This document shows positions 47,601-59,869 of a stretch of 64,000 nt of DNA, in pieces. Source of the stretch: Apostichopus japonicus (lineage: Eukaryota; Echinodermata; Holothuroidea; Aspidochirotida; Stichopodidae). The notes below the pieces were generated by a model that made no database searches, was not told the DNA's origin, and worked only from the letters and a program-made list of their open reading frames with translations. Location of the stretch: assembly GCF_037975245.1 (NCBI RefSeq), contig NC_092574.1, positions 12,055,213 to 12,119,212 on the forward strand, given 5' to 3'. Position 1 is the stretch's first letter. Each line of letters starts with the position of its first letter. A program made the position numbers and the translations under genes.

Positions 47601-49941
47601 TTCGAGCAAAACAGTATTCACTCTGACTAATTATTAGTTTAGTTTAGTTACCCAAGGATCAGGAAGCTTTACAGTAGCTTATTTGAGAACCTATCCGTGC
47701 TAGATCATGGATGAACACCGGCTTACTTCAAGCCTTCTCTTTTCGATAATTGTTCAGAGGGTAAAGAGGCAGGGGTGTGAATTCTCTCCCATTCCTGCTC
47801 CTGGGACTGCCTTTTAAAGTCCTTATCAACTTTTTTTATCGATACATTTGTACCGCTGGCCATCGCTTCACAAACTTATTAATCATTCTGGTTAAGCATG
47901 TAAGCATCTGAGTATAGTCATCTGCTTGAAGGCTACATAGACTGTTTACTACAAAAGCCATGTTAATGTAACAGCCAGAATTTGCATTTCTAATTAGATA
48001 CAGGTTTCTTGTATTTCTCCTTAACGTCGAAATAAGCAAATTTCCCCTTAAGGAGAAATTACAAACATGTATTCGTAGTACAGCATTATGTTAACGGTGG
48101 GGAGGATTGAGGGGTAGAGTAATTTCTCCGGGGACAAAACATATGATATGTAATAAAATTTGATGATAAATGAAAATAATCAATAATATAAACTATGATA
48201 AGTTTAATATTATTTATTATAACATCAGACTGTGATGCGCCTATATAAAAGCGCAAAAAAAGGGCTGAAAAACTTCGAACTACTAACATGGTCGCACAAA
48301 CCCCACCTCCCTTCCCCCTTTCCATCTTCCATGGGTAACTCTAGCCTAACCATCTGTTCAGAAACGTTCAAGCGTCGCGTATATGAAAATCGGTAAAGAA
48401 AAGCTACCAGGGGCGTTGTGGGTAGGGGTGGGGATTGCGACCACTTTAATACCCTATTAGTTTTCGGGAATTACAGTCTCCTCTCTGGCTAATTATTAGT
48501 TTAGTTACCCAAGGATCAGGAAGCTTTACAGTAGCTTATTTGAGACCCTATCCGTGTTAGATCATGGATGAAAACCGGCTTACTTCAAGCCTTCTCTTTT
48601 CGATAATTGTTCAGAGGGTAAAGAGGCAGGGGTGTGAATTCTCTCCCATTCCTGCTCCCGGGACCGCCTTTTAAAGTCCCCATCAACTTTTTTTATCGAT
48701 ACATTTGTACCGCTGGCCATCACTTCACAAACTTATTAATCATTCTGGTTAAGCATGTAAGCATCTGAGTATAGTCATCTGCTTGAAGGCTACATAGACT
48801 GTTTACTACAAAAGCTATATGTTAATGTAACAGCCAGAATTTGCATTTCTAATTAGATACAGGTTTCTTGTATTTCTCCTTAACGTCGAAATAAGCAAAT
48901 TTTCCCTTAAGGAGAAATACAAACATGTATTCGTAGTACAGCATTATGTTAACGGTGGGGAGGATTGAGTGGTAGAGTAATTTCTCCGGCTACAAAACAT
49001 TTGATGTGTAATAAACTTTGATGATAAATGAAAATAATCAATAATATAATCTATGATAAGTTTAATATTATTTATTATATCATCAGACTGTGAGGGGCAC
49101 ATATAAAAGTGCAAAGAAAGGGCTGAACAACTTCGAACTACTCACAAGGTCGCATTAACCCCACCTCCCTCCCCCTTTCCCTCTTTCGTGAGTAAATCTA
49201 GCCCAACCATCTGTTCAGAAACGTTCAAGCGTCTCGTTTACGGAATTAGGTAAACGAAAGCTACCAGGGGCGTTGTGGGTAGGGGCGGGGGTTGCGACCA
49301 CTTTAATACCCTATTAGATTTCGAGCATAACAGTATTCACCCTGGCTAATTATTAGTTTAGTTTAGTTACCCAAGGATCAGGAAGCTTTACAGTAGCTTA
49401 TTTGAGAACCTATCCGTGTTAGATCATGGATGAACACCGGCTTACTTCAAGCCTTCTATTTTCAACAATTGTTCAGAGGGTAAAGAGGCAGGGGTGTGAA
49501 TTCTCTCCCATGCCTGCTCCCGGGACCGCCTTTTAAAGTCCCCGTCAACTTTTTTTTCGATACTTTGGTACCACTGGCCCTCACTCCACAAACTTATTTA
49601 TCACTCTGGTTAAGAAAGTAAGCAACTGAGTATAGTTATTTGCTTAAAGGTTTCATAGACTATTTACTACAAAAGCTATGTTAATGTAACAGTCAAAATT
49701 TGCATTTCTAATAAAATACAGGTTTCTTGTATTTCTCCTTAACGTTGAAATAATCAAAACTTCCCTTAAGGAGAAATACAAACATGTATTCGTAGTACAG
49801 AATTATGGTTACGGTGGGGAGGATTGAGTGGTAGAGTAATTTCTCCGGGGACAAAACATATGATATGTAATAAAATTTGATGATAAATGAAAATAATCAA
49901 TAATATAAACTATGATAAGTTTAATACTATTTACTTCGTTC

Positions 49942-50020
49942 CCCACTTACCTGTCTTCCCACAACCTTAGCACCGCATTCTACCGTGTCTAGTATGCCCG
50001 TGGGGAGACAGGTAAGTGGG
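49942..50020. mobile_element. 79-bp hairpin insertion in the satellite
   Basis: CCCACTTACCTGTCTTCCCA at the left and TGGGGAGACAGGTAAGTGGG at the right form arms that match at 20 of 21 bases, with a 37-base loop. It sits in one satellite unit and, with its flanks (about 130 bp), explains the single long spacing between hairpins at 49766 and 50761. It looks like a tiny MITE. Confidence 0.8.
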
Positions 50021-52237
50021 TCACTCGTAAATTTATAAACCAGTAAGTTTTATAATATTGATTGTATCATCAGGACTGTGAGGGGCACATTTAAAAGCGC
50101 AGTAAAAGAGCTGAAAAACTTCGAACTACTCACACGGTCGCACTTATTACCACACCTCCCTTCCCCTTCCCCTCTTTCATGGGTAACACTAGCCCAACCC
50201 TCTGTTCTAAAACGTTCGAGCGTCTCGTATACGGAAATAGGTAAAGGAAAGCTACCAGGGGCGTTGTTGGTAGGGGCGGGGATTGCGACCACTTTAATAC
50301 CTTATTAGTTTTCCAGCATAACAGTATTCACTCTGACTAATTATTAGTTTAGTTTGGTTACCCAAGGATCAGGAAGCTTTACAGTAGCTTATTTGAGACC
50401 CGATCCGTGTTAGATCATGGATGAACACCGGCTTACTTCAAGCCTTCTGTTTTCGATAATTGTTCAGAGTGTAACTTGAAGAGGCAGGGGTGTGAATTCT
50501 CTCCCATTCCTTCTCCCGGGACCGCCTTTTAAAGTCCCCATCAACTTTTTTTCGATACATTGGTACCGCTGGCCCTCACTTCACAAACTTATTTATCACT
50601 CCGGTTAAGCAAGTAAGCAACTGAGTATAGTTATCTGCTTAAAGACTACATAGACTATTTACTACAAAAGCTATGTTAATGTAACAGTCAAAATTTGCAT
50701 TTCTAAAAAAATACAGGTTTCTTGTATTTCTCCTTAACGTTGAAATAAGCAAAACTTCCCTTAAGGAGAAATACAAACATGTATTCGTAGAACAGAATTA
50801 TGGTTACGGTGGGGAGGATTGAGTGGTAGAGTTATTTCTCCGGAGACAAAATATATGATATGTAATAAAATTTGATGATACATGAAAATGATCAATAATA
50901 TAAACTATGATAAGTTTAATATTATATCATCAGGACTGTGAGGGGCACATTTAAAAGCGCAATAAAAGGGCTAAAAAACTTCGAACTACTCACACGGTCG
51001 CACTTACCCTACCTCCCTTTCCCCTTCCCCCTTTCGTGGGCAACTCTAGCCCAACCCTCTGTTCTGAAACGTTCGAGCGTCGCGTATGCGAAATTAGGCA
51101 AAGGAAAGCTACCAGGGGCGTTGTGTGTAGAGGCGGGGGTTGCGACCACTTTAATACCCTATTAGTTTTCCAGCATAACAGTATTCACTCTGGCTAATTA
51201 TTAGTTTAGTTTAGTTACCCAAGGATCAGGAAGCTTTACAGAAGCTTATTTGAGACCCTATCCGTGATATATTATGGATGAACACTGGCTTACTTCAAGC
51301 CTTCTATTTTCGATAATTGTTCAGAGGGTTAAGAGGCAGGGGTGTGAATTCTCTCCCATTCCTGCTCCCGGACCGACTTTTAAAGCCCATCAACTTTTTT
51401 TCTCGATACATTTGTACCGCTGGCCCTCACTTCACAAACTTATTAATCACTCTGGTTAAGAAAGTAAGCAACTGAGTATAGTTATCTGCTTAAAGGTTTC
51501 ATAGACTATTTACTACAAAAGCTATGTTAATGTAACAGTCAAAATTTGCATTTCTAAAAAAATACAGGTTTCTTGTATTTCTCCTTAACGTTGAAATAAG
51601 CAAAACTTCCCTTAAGGAGAAATACAAATATGTATTCGTAGAACAGAATTATGGTTACGGTGGGGAGGATTGAGTGGTAGAGGTATTTCTCCGGAGACAA
51701 AATATATGATATGTAATAAAATTTGATGATACATGAAAATGATCAATAATATAAACTATGATAAGTTTAATATTATATCATCAGGACTGTGAGGGGCACA
51801 TTTAAAAGCGCAATAAAAGGGCTAAAAACTACTCACACGGTCGCACTTACCCTACCTCCCTTTCCCCTTCCCCTCTTTCGTGGGCAACTCTAGCCCAACC
51901 CTCTGTTCTAAAACGTTCGAGCGTCTCGTATACGGAAATAGGTAAAGGAAAGCTACCAGGGGCGTTGTTGGTAGGGGCGGGGATTGCGACCACTTTAATA
52001 CCTTATTAGTTTTCCAGCATAACAGTATTCACTCTGGCTAATTATTAGTTTAGTTAAGTTACCCAAGGATCAGGAACTTTACAGTAGCTTATTTGAGACC
52101 CTATACGTGTTAGATCATGGATGAACACCGGCTTACTTCAAGCCTTCTATTTTCGATAATTGTTCAGAGGATAACGAGGCAGGAGTGTGAATTCTCTCCC
52201 ATTCCTGCTCCCGGGACCGCCTTTTAAAATCCCCATC

Positions 52238-53234
52238 CGACAGCTCCAACATCTGACCACTTTCTCATATACTGGGGTAAACAAAAGCACACCATTCGAC
52301 TTCACTGCAGTGCAGTCATGGCGAACAAATTTATTTCGAAAGCAAGAAAAGAACAGACACAAATCCCTTTTCCCAAGATCACAAACCAGAAATACCAAAT
52401 CCACGGAAGACTCCGCACATCACCACTGCACTGCAGCGATTTATGAATAGGCCAAGAGAATCTGGCTCCTGACGGAGTTTTGATCCTGGAACCTAAGGAT
52501 TGTGAGGCGGACACTCTAACCGCTGAACCACGAATTTTCCTTTAAATTATATTATTGCATCGAACTATATAACTATCGAAGATAAGACTGGAGGCCACTA
52601 CTTGGGATACATGGTGTGCGGTTGATTACAGGGGCTACGGCTTTCGTCGAGTTGCTTCAATCTCACCCCTCCCTTACCACCTACTCCGTAGGGAATATTT
52701 GAAACACTGGCAGGTTATACCCCTATGAAAAATCTTGTGCACATAGTAGACCTCTGTATTCTTTTTAACATAACTTTAGGGGCTGAGGGCCAGACTCCGA
52801 CCACTCACCTCGAAAATTTGACCCATATAGTAAATAGCTCCCTTGTTATTAAAACAAATGGAAGTGCAGACCTGAAATATCACGTCCCAGGTCATTTGTA
52901 TGATGTGTTAATTATGAGGGAGGGATGTCCTTTGATTTAAAGTAGTTGATGGTTGTTGTAATTTGCTTGCAGGTCTTTATTTCTTTGTGTACCTTTTTCT
53001 CAGTGTAATTAAATTACTTTTTTTCACTATTTAGTTTCCTTTTTTTTAAATTTAATTTGAATTATTGCATTAATAGAACTTAATTTGATTTATGAATTAG
53101 GTTGTACATATTGATGAATTTGAATTCAAAATTATTGAATGTTCCTGAAACAGGTTAAAGGAAAAAGAAATCTCTGTTGTCAACGTTACGGTCAGTTGTC
53201 AGTCAGACATCCCATCTTTCGCGACTGCACTTTT
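52238..53234. mobile_element. 1-kb insertion in the last satellite unit
   Basis: The satellite sequence stops after AAAATCCCCATC (52237) and resumes with CAACC...TTTTTTCGATACATTTG (about 53235), so about 997 bp were inserted. The left part holds a SINE-like segment. The right part is AT-rich, with no recognised coding content and no clear target duplication; CCCATC occurs near both junctions. Confidence 0.75.
52465..52536 (-). repeat. tRNA-derived SINE head
   Basis: The minus strand reads CGTGGTTCAGCGGTTAGAGT, then GTCCGCCTCACAATCCTTAG, then GTTCCAGGATCAAAACTCC. GGTTCAGCGGTTAGAG is a good A-box-like D arm of a tRNA and GGTTCCAGGATCAAA a decayed B box, with tRNA-like spacing. The body probably continues to about 52240 and contains CTGCAGTGCAG twice in inverted orientation (52303 and 52429). 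It is not a functional tRNA because the acceptor stem does not pair. Confidence 0.6.
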
Positions 53235-53612
53235 CAACCTTTTTTCGATACATTTGTTCCACTGGCCCTCACTTCACAAACTTATTAATCACTCTGGTTA
53301 ACCAAATAAGCAACTGAGTATAATTTATCTGCTTGAAGGCTACATAGACTACTTACTACAAAAGCTATGTTAATGTAACAGTCACAGTACCGGTGCAAGG
53401 GGACTGGGGTTGGAAGCGGATCAGTCGTTCGGTAGTTTGGTTTTCGTGTCCACGTTCTTTCCTGGACCACTTTTTCTCAAAAAATCTCTTTTTTTTTGGC
53501 AACAAATTATTTGACGACATAGTAAATTGCCAAAAATACAGTGCTTTTTCCTAGCGCGCTTAATATTATTTCTTGGGGAAGGGGTGGGCTATTCATCACT
53601 TACATGAAATTT
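53235..53612. other. Satellite end and flank
   Basis: The last satellite sequence runs to about 53386 (TTAATGTAACAGTCA). Unique sequence follows, including a CpG-bearing patch near 53390-53460, with no gene seen. Confidence 0.5.
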
Positions 53613-53876
53613 GTTTAATTGTTCACTTCATTCCAACTGAGCATTTTGAATTAAGTGAAAAATTAAGCATGTTGCAGAAAATGTTGAGTAGACGAGATAC
53701 GATAAGATGTCAATTGAACATTTTGCAGAAAAATGTCCAATTGCTCAGTTGGAATGAAGTGAACAATTGAACATTTTGCAGCAAACTGTCCAATTGACGA
53801 GGTATGATAAGTTGTCAATTAAACATTTTGCAGAAAATTGTTGGATTGCTCAGTTAAAGCAACTGAGCAATCCAAC
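53613..53876. repeat. Nested inverted repeats around CAACTGAGCA
   Basis: TTCACTTCATTCCAACTGAG at 53622 is mirrored at 53742-53772 with about one mismatch over 31 bases. A second, perfect hairpin follows: GTTGGATTGCTCAGTT, five bases, AACTGAGCAATCCAAC (53840-53876). The words AACATTTTGCAG and TGTCCAATTG recur between and after them. The word style resembles the TTGGGCAA repeats at 30240-30560. Confidence 0.8.
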
Positions 53877-55653
53877 ATTTTCCTGATTTTTGATAAGATT
53901 CTATTGTTGCTATTTTAACAATTTACTGAAAAATGTCCAACTCATGGGGCAAAGTTTTCCTTATGTTGATGGCACTTTTAAGCTTCCGTAGATTAGCATT
54001 GAGTGTTTTATTGTATTCCACAGACCAAATATATCCTGAACTTATTTGAAGCCAGCCTGCTAGCGAACAGGATCATCCCACCCAATAGCAAAATTAGTAC
54101 ATAGATAAACCACATTGAAGCTGGCGAACGTTGTACAGATGTTCTATTAGGCATTTTTTTTTAGAGTATTCAAAATCTTACGAAGTTTTGTACGGTGGAG
54201 TATAAAGATCGCGAGAAACAATTTCTCAAAGTGGCAAGGAAAACGTAAATATGACTGATTAAAGGTCAATCTTAACCGAAATTTTTAGGCCATTCACAAT
54301 CACAAGAATATATGAATAGGCCTAGGTAAATTATAGTGCGACAGTCGGCAAGTTCCGACTGCGGCACTCAAATTTTCCAACTACTGTCAGTTTTACCAAG
54401 ATTGGGGAGTGAGACACCCCCACTTGCCCCCTCTGAGATGTCCCTGCTCATTGCGTACCTGAGGACAGTGGTGTCAAATCACACTGCGACATGAAATGCT
54501 TTGCATCAATAACAACATTTGCAAATTGCTACATTTACGGATGTCTTCTACCAAGAAATAATAGGAGGGGTACCCCATTTCACCTTACATCAGCTACATT
54601 CACTGTGAACATGAAAAGGGCTTGGAGCACAATAAGCCATAGACTGACAAAAGTAAAAGAAAGCTCAGCTGGTAAGCAGCGTCCTGGCCAATTGAAAACC
54701 TGCTTTCCAGTTTTCAAAGTATGTTCATCACTAATAAAGGACATTTTAAAATCAGTTTGATGCAAAAGCTCTCTCCTCAGACAAATAAAGTTGCCCCACC
54801 AAATTGATCAGAAAATGCTAGGGGGTATGAGTTTAAGATAGTTGGGAATTACCAGGGTTAGGTGTTTTCTGTGCCATTCTCTGTGTGGAAGTTCTCTGGC
54901 TGAGGTTCATGTCCATGGGCTGGGGTTGTCTAACATCAGTTATCACTTTCTGTTCTTCAAGGAAACTGCACAGTACACAGAGCCTTTAACTATTTTCTTT
55001 AGGATGTATTTTCATACAATTTCTTTATTCCTACAAGGCCTTTTACTACACTTAACACAATTTGACGTACAAACAATTTATGTGCCAAGTGAGAAACATT
55101 GCTTTTTACATGAAAAAAGTGTGGCTCATTATGAAATGTAATTATTAACACAGCATAATGGAAAAAGAATGGATCAGTAAATACCATTGTGCAAATCAGG
55201 ATATGCAAGTTAAATTTTTAACAAACTAGGAAGTGTGGATAAACAAAGCTCCTTTATTTTGTGATGTTTTCTTCAATTCAATGAAAATGATAGTTGTTCG
55301 TCTACCATGGTTGAAATCAAAACCAGAGTCATGAAGAAAACCAGAGATACTACAAATGAATACACAATAAAGATGTGACAGGAACAAATTGGTCTTCTCT
55401 ATTGATTCCACAAACATTCAAATTAATAATAAGATTAGTCAATTTAGTTGCTGCATTTTGTGTAATTTTTTGGTGTAAAGGTATAGATGAAAATCAATGC
55501 AACATTGTTTGGGTGTTTGAACTTGACTTCATCTGAGAAACTAACTTTACAAAGAAACATTTAATAATTACATAAAAAGGAAGTTTTTGGACACATTTTG
55601 CAAAATGCAAGTTATACATTTGATACATCATGCACATATAATATTATTCATAT
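53877..55653. other. Spacer with one possible exon
   Basis: No repeat stands out except a short stem near 54342 (CAGTCGG, six bases, CCGACTG). The THAP-like segment at 54491 is listed separately. Confidence 0.4.
54491..54671 (+). CDS. Possible 5' exon with weak THAP-like pattern
   Basis: A plus-strand frame from ATG at 54491 reads NCYIYGCLLPRNNRRGTPFH and then MKRAWSTISHRLTKVKESSA, to a donor-like CAGCTG|GTAAGC at 54671. The order C-x-x-x-G-C, R-x-G-x-x-F-H, then W, then R resembles the beginning of THAP zinc fingers (DNA-binding domains of P-element-type transposases and host factors). The proline-rich end and the downstream C-x-x-H pair are not seen; they would be in a later exon. No later exon is recognised before the 65-bp array. 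It may be a transposon relic or chance. Confidence 0.22.
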
Positions 55654-58600
55654 TGTAGCTGGTACAGTCAAAACATCATTACTTATACTTAAGTGTATAC
55701 ACCTCTTTATTTGTGTTCAGTAACTGGTACCATCAAAACAACATAATTTATATTTAACCTTATACACCTCGTTATTTGTGAGCAATAACTGGTACCATCA
55801 AGACATTATTTTACTGTATACACCTCTTTATTTGTGTGCAATAACTGATACCATCAAAACATCATTACTTATATTTTACTGTATACACCTCTTTATTTGT
55901 GTGCAGTTGCTGGTACCATCAAAACATCATTATGTATATTTTACTGCATACACCTCTTTATTTGTGTGCAGTTACTGGTACCATCAATACATCATTACTT
56001 ATATTTTACTGTATCCACCCCTTTATTTGTGTGAAGTAGCTGGTACCATCAAAACATCATTACTTATATTTTACTGTATCCATCCCTTTATTTGTGTGCA
56101 GTAGCTGGTACCATCAAAACATCATTACTTATATTTTACTGTATCCACCCCTTTATTTGTGTGCAGTAGCTGGTACCATCAAAACATCATTACTTATATT
56201 TAACTGAATACACCTCTTTATTTGTGAGCAATAACTGATACCATCAAAACATCATTACTTATATTTTACTGTATACACCTCTTTATTTGTGTGCAGTTAC
56301 TGGTAACATCAAATCATGATTACTTATATTTTACTGTATCCACCCCTTTATTTGTGTGCAGTAGCTGGTACAATCAAAACATCATTACTTATATTTTACT
56401 GTATCCACCCCTTTATTTGTGTGCAGTAGCTGGTACCATCAAAACATCATTACTTATATTTAACTGAATACACCTCTTTATTTGTGTGCAATAACTGATA
56501 CCATCAAAACATCATTACTTATATTTTACTGTATACACCCCTTTATTTGTGTGCAGCCACTGGTACCATCAAAACATCATTGCTTATATTTTACTGTATA
56601 CACCTCTTTAATTGTGTGCAGTAACTGGTACCATCAAAACATCATTACTTATATTTTACTGTATACACCCCTTTATTTGTGTGCAGTAGCTGGTACCATT
56701 AAAACATCATTACATATATTTTACTGTATACACCTCTTTATCTGTGTGCTGTAGATGGTACCATCAAAACATCATTACTCATATTTTACTGTATACACCC
56801 CTTATTTGTGTGCAGTAGCTGGTACCATCAAAACATCATTACTTAAATTTTACTTTATACACCCCTTTATGTGTGTGCAGTAGCTTGTACCATCAAAACA
56901 TCATTACGTATATTTTACTGTATACACCTCTTTAATTGTGTGCAATAACTGGCACCATCACAACATCATTACTTATATTTTACTGTATACACCCCTTTAT
57001 TTGTGTGCAGTAGCTGGTACCATTAAAACATCATTACATATATTTTACTGTATACACCTCTTTATTTGTGTGCAGTTACTGGTACCATCAATACATCATT
57101 ACTTATATTTTACTGTATACAACCCTTTATTTGTGTGCAGTAGCTGGTACCATCAAAACATCATTACTTATATTTTACTGTAGACACCTCTTTATTTGTG
57201 TGCAGTAGCTGGTACCATCAAAACATCATTACTTATATTTTACTGTATCCACCCCTTTATTTGTGTGAAGTAGCTGGTACCATCAAAACATCATTACTTA
57301 TATTTTACTGTATACACCCCTTTATTTGTGTGCAGTAGCTGGTACCATCAAAACATCATTACTTATATTTTACTGTATCCACCCCTTTATTTGTGTGCAG
57401 TCACTGGTACCATCAAAACATCATTACTTATATTTTACTTTATACACCCCTTTATTTGTGTGCAGTAGCTGGTACCATCAAAACATCATTACTTATATTT
57501 TACTGTAGACACCTCTTTATTTGTGTGCAGTAGCTGATACCATCAAAACATCATTACTGATATTTTACTGTATCCACCCCTTTATTTGTGTGCAGTAACT
57601 GGTACCATCAAAACATCATTACTTATATTTTACTGTATCCACCCCTTTATTTGTGTGCAGTAGCTGGTACCATCAAAACATCATTACTTATATTTTACTG
57701 TAGACACCTCTTTATTTGTGTGCAGTAGCTGATACCATCAAAACATCATTACTGATATTTTACTGTATCCACCCCTTTATTTGTGTGCAGTAACTGGTAC
57801 CATCAAAACATCATTACTTATTTTTTACTGCATACACCTCTTTATTTGTGTGCAATAACTGGCACCATCAAAACATCATTACTTATATTTTGCTGTATCC
57901 ACCCCTTTATTTGTGTGCAGTAACTGGTACCATCAAAACATCATTACTTATATTTTACTGTATACACCTCTTTATTTGTGTGCAGTAACTGGTACCATCA
58001 AAACATCATTACTTATATTTTACTGTATCCACCCCTTTATTTGTGTGCAGTAACTGGTACCATCAAAACATCATTACTTATATTTTACTGTATACACCTC
58101 TTTATTTGTGTGCAGTAACTGGTACCATCAAAACATCATTACTTATATTTTGCTGTATCCACCCCTTTATTTGTGTGCAGTAACTGGTACCATCAAAACA
58201 TCATTACTTATATTTTACTGTATACAACCCTTTATTTGTGTGCAGTAACTGGCACCATCAAAACATCATTACTTATATTTTACTGTATACACCCCTTTAT
58301 TTGTGTGCAGTAACTGGTACCATCAAAACATCATTACTTATATTTTACTGTATCCACCCCTTTATTTGTGTGCAGTAGCTGGTACCATCAAAACATCATT
58401 ACTTATATTTTACTTTATACACCTCTTTATTTGTGTGCAGTAACTGGTACCATCAAAACATCATTACTTATATTTTACTGTATCCACCCCTTTATTTGTG
58501 TGCAGTAACTGGTACCATCAAAACATCATTACTTATATTTTACTGTATACAACCCTTTATTTGTGTGCAGTAGCTGATACCATCAAAACATCATTACTTA

Positions 58601-58888
58601 TATTTTACTGTATCCACCCCTTTATTTGTGTGCAGTAACTGGTACCATCAAAACATCATTACTTATATTTTACTGTATACACCTCTTTATTTGTGTGCAG
58701 TAACTGGTACCATCAATACATCATTACTTATATTTTACTGTATCCACCCCTTTATTTGTGTGCAGTAACTGGTACCATCAAAACATCATTACTTAAATTT
58801 TACTGTATCCACCCCTTTATTTGTGTGCAGTAACTGGTACCATCAAAACATCATTACTTAAATTTTACTGTATACACCTCTTTATTTG
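55654..58888. repeat. 65-bp tandem array, ~50 units
   Basis: The unit is GTGTGCAGTAACTGGTACCA, then TCAAAACATCATTACTTATA, then TTTTACTGTATACACCTCTT and TATTT. The period is 65 with few indels. Two main variants exist (TATACACCTC and TATCCACCCC). A three-unit block (CTGTAGACACC..., GCTGATACC..., ATTACTGATATTT) at about 57507 recurs 195 bp later, so local higher-order duplication occurs. The first two or three units (55654-55860) are the most diverged. On the minus strand every unit carries CACAAATAAAG, with the polyadenylation hexamer AATAAA. The right edge lies inside the coding exon at 58882-59042. Confidence 0.97.
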
Positions 58889-59042
58889 GCCACTTTACTT
58901 TTTATGCCATTCCTCTTCCCTGTCTCTAGGCTGGCCCTCAGTTGGGCTTTTCGAACTTCATTCATTTCTTTGTTATGGAATGCTTTCCAATCGTACTTTA
59001 AATCTGGGTGACTTTCAAGGAAAGCCAGTACTTCTTTCCGAC
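58882..59042 (-). CDS. Terminal coding exon of a minus-strand gene
   Basis: The acceptor GCATTTTCAG|GTCGG at 59042 opens 52 codons to TAA at 58882-58884. The peptide reads RKEVLAFLESHPDLKYDWKA, then FHNKEMNEVRKAQLRASLE, ending NGIKSKVAK. It is charged and probably helical. The frame joins the exon at 61785-61865 exactly (phase 1, codon G|GT), giving AMLEVG-RKEVLAF, which supports a real gene. I recognise no named family. The last Lys codon and the stop codon fall inside the last unit of the 65-bp array (shared sequence ACCTCTTTATTTG), so the array would be the start of the 3'-untranslated region and would supply AATAAA signals. Confidence 0.75.
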
Positions 59043-59797
59043 CTGAAAATGCAACAAAAATAGTAAATGCATCTAGTTAGATTACTGCACATTTGTTAAA
59101 ACTGATGAAAGGACATAGTTTGATGTGAAAGATTTGGTGTTATTATATACAAAAAAAACAATTCAAAAGATTTGTCTGGTAGCCCTTGAAAGTGAGCTTA
59201 AAAAACGATAAATAATTTTCTAAATGTGTTCTCAAAGTATGAGAATGCTAATATTACGTTTTGACAGAGAAACAATTTTTAATCATTTAGGATGGATATT
59301 TCAAATATACTTTAAAAAGTTGCAAACGTGACGTCATCTGAGCAAATGCAGATTGCGACATATCCCACGCTGCAGTTGCTACAGTAGTCAAAACAAAAAC
59401 TGTGTTTGAGTACAGATTAATTTCTTCCCTAATTTCTGGTGAAATTTCTTATAAATTAGATCTTTTTAATATATCGTTAAGCCATCATGTATGTTTTGTG
59501 ATCTTTATGTAACACAAGATAACTTTGAACAGCAGACTCTTTGTTCTGTACATTGCGCTGTTCAGCTGCAATGCGAAGAACGTTGCATGTAGGCTACTGT
59601 AAATCTGATGTTAGCAGATAAGTAACAATTGGAAAAGTTCCCTGAGTTGCAGTATAATCTTACCTGGCAATTTCATTTTTGCCTTTCTCTTGTAAAAATT
59701 TTTAAAGTGTTGTTAGACTGCAGATGTGTCCCTTCCACTCCACTTGTAATATTTGCGAACCTTTACAGGAAAAGAGGAAAAGAACACTTGACTGTAA

Positions 59798-59869
59798 GCA
59801 CACTTTAAATGTAGAGAGTAATGAGGCAATGGTATCAGTACTTCATTACTCTCTACATTTAATGTGTGC
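59798..59869. repeat. Hairpin with 29-bp arms
   Basis: GCACACTTTAAATGTAGAGAG then TAATGAGG at the left is mirrored at 59841-59869 with two mismatches and a 14-base loop. It lies in the intron and looks like a small MITE or a recent inverted duplication. Confidence 0.85.

Larger units (their letters stand above)
33341..53386. repeat. 20-kb satellite array, ~860-bp units
   Basis: The marker TTAAGGAGAAATACAAACAT occurs at 33430, 34287, 35152, 36008, 36869, 37729, 38585, 39451, 40315, 41173, 42033, 42889, 43755, 44619, 45477, 46332, 47188, 48048, 48907, 49766, 50761 and 51612. Spacing is 851-866 bp except for one 995-bp step caused by an insertion. Each unit has a hairpin with 16-bp arms (TTGTATTTCTCCTTAA, about 23 nt, TTAAGGAGAAATACAA), a CA(C/T)ATATAAAAGCGC TATA-like box, a run of TTTAG copies, and the constant words GCCCAACCATCTGTTC and AGGATCAGGAAGCTTTACAG. 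The array begins at the hairpin of the first unit and ends about 55 bp before where the next hairpin would be. Recurrent short minus-strand open frames follow from unit similarity. Confidence 0.97.

Noticed and set aside
35189-48325. Recurring 66-119 codon minus-strand open frames in the satellite units
   Set aside because: They recur because the units are nearly identical; they are absent or broken in other units, start inside the hairpin arm or in variable sequence, and show no domain.
52465-52536. Functional tRNA gene on the minus strand
   Set aside because: A-box and B-box-like words are present but no acceptor stem pairs and the B box is decayed, so it is a SINE head.
55778-57508. 60-108 codon plus-strand open frames with repeated YCIHLFICVQ-like phrases
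   Set aside because: They are translations of the 65-bp satellite, whose frame rotates every unit.
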